Positions 62,408 through 64,000 of a stretch of 64,000 nt of DNA are shown one piece after another. Below the pieces are notes generated by a model, which made no database searches, was not told the origin of the DNA, and saw only the letters and a list, made by a program, of their open reading frames with translations. The translations under genes and the position numbers were made by a program. How positions within the stretch are numbered: position 1 is the first letter of the stretch; the number at the start of each line of letters is the position of its first letter. This stretch comes from Cryobacterium sp. M96 (GTDB lineage Bacteria > Actinomycetota > Actinomycetes > Actinomycetales > Microbacteriaceae). Location of the stretch: positions 1-64,000 of the forward strand of contig NZ_PJJS01000050.1 of assembly GCF_002929845.1 (NCBI RefSeq). The letters run 5' to 3'.

Positions 62408-62677
62408 TCAGTGCCCTTCGTTCACGCCTCTGACCCGGTCAATAAGATCTTTCCACGGCCCAGAGACCTGCTGCTCGCTGAGCACGACCTCGTGGGGTGC
62501 GCAACGGATGCGGTAGACGTAGCGGTCCGGCTGCGGAGCCGTCGCGGATACCTCGTCCCAGGGCAGCCCACGAAGAAGTTCCGCCCAGGCGGACCGGTCG
62601 GGTTGTTCCTCCACCTGGACCTCCCAGGTGGTTCGGATGCCGGCGAAGCCACCGCTGCGCGAAACGACGACCTTCAT
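62408..62677 (-). CDS. Emfourin-type protealysin inhibitor
   Basis: An 89-residue protein (MKVVVSRSGGFAGIRTTWEVQ, WAELLRGLPW, DRYVYRIRCAPHEVVLSEQQVSGPWKDLIDRV) matching emfourin, the protein inhibitor of protealysin-like M4 proteases first described in Serratia. It lies 10 bp after the protease gene on the same strand, so both are made together and the host is protected from its own enzyme. ATG at 62677. Confidence 0.82.
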   Translation of the reverse strand: MKVVVSRSGGFAGIRTTWEVQVEEQPDRSAWAELLRGLPWDEVSATAPQPDRYVYRIRCAPHEVVLSEQQVSGPWKDLIDRVRGVNEGH

Positions 62678-62687
62678 GAGGCCGATA

Positions 62688-63869
62688 TTACTCCGGCCGT
62701 GGGGCAGGAACGACGGTGGCGCGACCGACGCCGGTCCCTGGGCCAGTGCCGGACCGGGGCCGGGATCCGGTGCCGAGCCCGCCGCCGAGGCCGACGGCGG
62801 TCCAGCCGGCGATCACGGCCTCGTGTTCTCGGGAACCGGCGCCGTGGCGCGTGACCGCTGCCCGCGAGGTCGCCCGCGCGAACCCGGCGAAGTCCACGGT
62901 GCGGCCCAGCGTGCCGGAGGTGAGGGTGTCGAACCAGATCTGGCCGGCCGTCTCCCAGGCGTTTCCGCCGAGAGCTGTGGCCACGAGGTAGAACGCCCGG
63001 TTCGGAATGCCCGAGTTCAAGTGCACCCCGCCATTGTCGTCTTCGGTTTCGATGTAGCCGGTCATGTCCGCGGGCTGGGGGTCCTTGCCGAGAGCATCGT
63101 CGTTGTAGGCGGTGCCGGGAGCCTTCAGCGAGCGCAGCGCGACCCCCTGCACCTGGTCGGTGAAGAGACCTTCGCCGATCAACCAGCCGGCCTCGGCGGC
63201 TGACTGGCCCAGGGAGCGCTGCTCCACCAGCGAGCCGAACACGTCCGACAGGGACTCGTTTATCGCACCTGATTGTCCCTCATAGGTGAGGTTGGCCGTG
63301 AATTGGGTCACCCCGTGCGTGAGCTCATGCCCGATCACCGTCAGCGACGCGGTGAAACGGTTGAAGACCAGGCCGTCGCCATCGCCGAACACCATGCGCT
63401 CGCCGTCCCAGAACGCATTGTCGTAGTTGCGGCCGTAGTGCACGGTCGCCTCCAGCGACACACCGCGGTCATCGATCGAGTCGCGCTCGAACACGTTCCA
63501 GAACAGGGAATGCGTGTCTCCGAGCCCCGCCCAGGCCTCATTGACCGCGAGATCGGCCCCGGCGGGCTGGCCCTCGCGGCGGACCAGCCGGCCCGGCAGT
63601 CGTTCCAGGCCGCCGGCATCCGACACGGCCCGGTCCACGTGCCCGCGCACCCGGGCGGCCGCTCCGCCGCGCACACCGGAGTGGACCGACGACGACGGCG
63701 TCGGATGCGCCGCCGCGCGCAGTTCCCGGATCGGCACGTCCCGCATCAGAGACCGTCTGGCTGCCTCGGCCGCGGCCGCGAGCCGGGGATCGTCGACCCG
63801 CGCCAGCCGCACCAGCAGATACGGCGGCACGATAGTGCACCGGGAGAAGCCGTGCGATGAGCCTGTCAT
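62688..63869 (-). CDS. Protealysin-like M4 metalloprotease
   Basis: A 393-residue thermolysin-family protease. The zinc site HELTHGVTQF (His181, Glu182, His185) and the third ligand in GAINESLSDVFG (Glu205) are present, as are the VHLNSGIPNRAFYL substrate segment and the C-terminal His-containing GAGSREHEAVI. The N-terminus has no signal peptide but carries CTIVPPYLL (11-19), the PPYL motif of the short protealysin propeptide. This group leaves the cell by a non-classical route or acts inside. ATG 63869 is chosen because it places the motif near the N-terminus. The tail is a Gly/Arg/Pro-rich stretch. Confidence 0.9.
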   Translation of the reverse strand: MTGSSHGFSRCTIVPPYLLVRLARVDDPRLAAAAEAARRSLMRDVPIRELRAAAHPTPSSSVHSGVRGGAAARVRGHVDRAVSDAGGLERLPGRLVRREGQPAGADLAVNEAWAGLGDTHSLFWNVFERDSIDDRGVSLEATVHYGRNYDNAFWDGERMVFGDGDGLVFNRFTASLTVIGHELTHGVTQFTANLTYEGQSGAINESLSDVFGSLVEQRSLGQSAAEAGWLIGEGLFTDQVQGVALRSLKAPGTAYNDDALGKDPQPADMTGYIETEDDNGGVHLNSGIPNRAFYLVATALGGNAWETAGQIWFDTLTSGTLGRTVDFAGFARATSRAAVTRHGAGSREHEAVIAGWTAVGLGGGLGTGSRPRSGTGPGTGVGRATVVPAPRPE

Positions 63870-64000
63870 GGGTCGAGTGTGGCACTCGGCGGTGACACGC
63901 ACCACAGAAATTCCTGATTAGCCCGTGTGCCGCGACCCTGAGACCCGAGAGAAGGCCCGCGGCGGCATCCGGAACGTGGGCCGGGTGCCGCCACGGGGGT

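Noticed and set aside
1-64000. CRISPR arrays, transposases, integrases, rRNA or tRNA genes
   Set aside because: I looked for regularly spaced repeats, DDE/HUH/recombinase motifs and tRNA-like folds on both strands and found none convincing; the tandem arrays have no unique spacers.

Overview
The window is high-GC DNA (roughly two thirds G+C) from an actinobacterium, most likely a Microbacteriaceae-type organism. Support comes from the actinobacterial gene set (AdnA/AdnB motor-nucleases, mycoredoxin, DUF3107, DUF222/HNH proteins, TatB without TatA/C beside it), frequent GTG starts, and the very common heptamer CGGATGC/GCATCCG. I see no rRNA, tRNA, CRISPR array, prophage or intact insertion sequence. 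The assignment rests on gene content and order, not on a database search.

Left part (1-15 kb): the 3' end of a DUF222/HNH gene, an O-methyltransferase and tatB, then ppk2, an aldehyde dehydrogenase, and the block mrp / DUF1003 / MgtE-N-CBS on the minus strand. A YflT-like protein, Xaa-Pro aminopeptidase, a PHP phosphoesterase, a DEAD-box RNA helicase, a ferritin-like protein and DUF3107 follow. The order resembles two mycobacterial neighbourhoods (Rv1220c-Rv1232c and Rv3211-Rv3198c, from memory) placed side by side.

DNA-repair block (15-26 kb): adnA-adnB overlap by 4 bp, then a convergent phosphotransferase-fold protein that has lost its catalytic residues, then nudC and a short UvrD2-type helicase.

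Middle (26-43 kb): an SGNH hydrolase, an orphan cyclodehydratase/ThiF-like protein, a DUF2867 oxidoreductase and a repeat-rich intergenic region. Next is a CsoR/RcnR-type metal repressor with a clear operator; the copper-ATPase gene it faces survives only as its last ~60 codons. A truncated DUF2207 gene, a SNF2 helicase, 6-phosphofructokinase, mycoredoxin, a MutT-like hydrolase, a phosphate transporter, two nucleobase permeases and a carboxylesterase follow.

Catabolic island (43.6-50.6 kb): GntR regulator, short-chain dehydrogenase, aldehyde dehydrogenase, PuuD-like hydrolase and a PuuA/GlnA4-like gamma-glutamyl ligase are on one strand, with an ethanolamine-type permease divergent. Together they could take up ethanolamine, glutamylate it, oxidise the alcohol to aldehyde and acid, and release glycine plus glutamate. 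The absence of a PuuB-type amine oxidase favours ethanolamine over putrescine.

Right part (50.6-64 kb): FAH-family hydrolase, Ada-AlkA fusion, GlcD-like oxidase, PrsW protease, FKBP, DUF167, oxidoreductases, a Cys-repeat cell-wall protein with an LAATG sorting signal, and a protealysin/emfourin protease-inhibitor pair.

A striking general feature is decay. At least eight genes are broken (2-oxoacid dehydrogenase E1, EEP nuclease, a P-loop kinase, copA, DUF2207, alpha/beta hydrolase, glycosyltransferase 2, DUF222), several by internal deletions that leave both ends. Several families of palindromic or tandem repeats sit in the same gaps.
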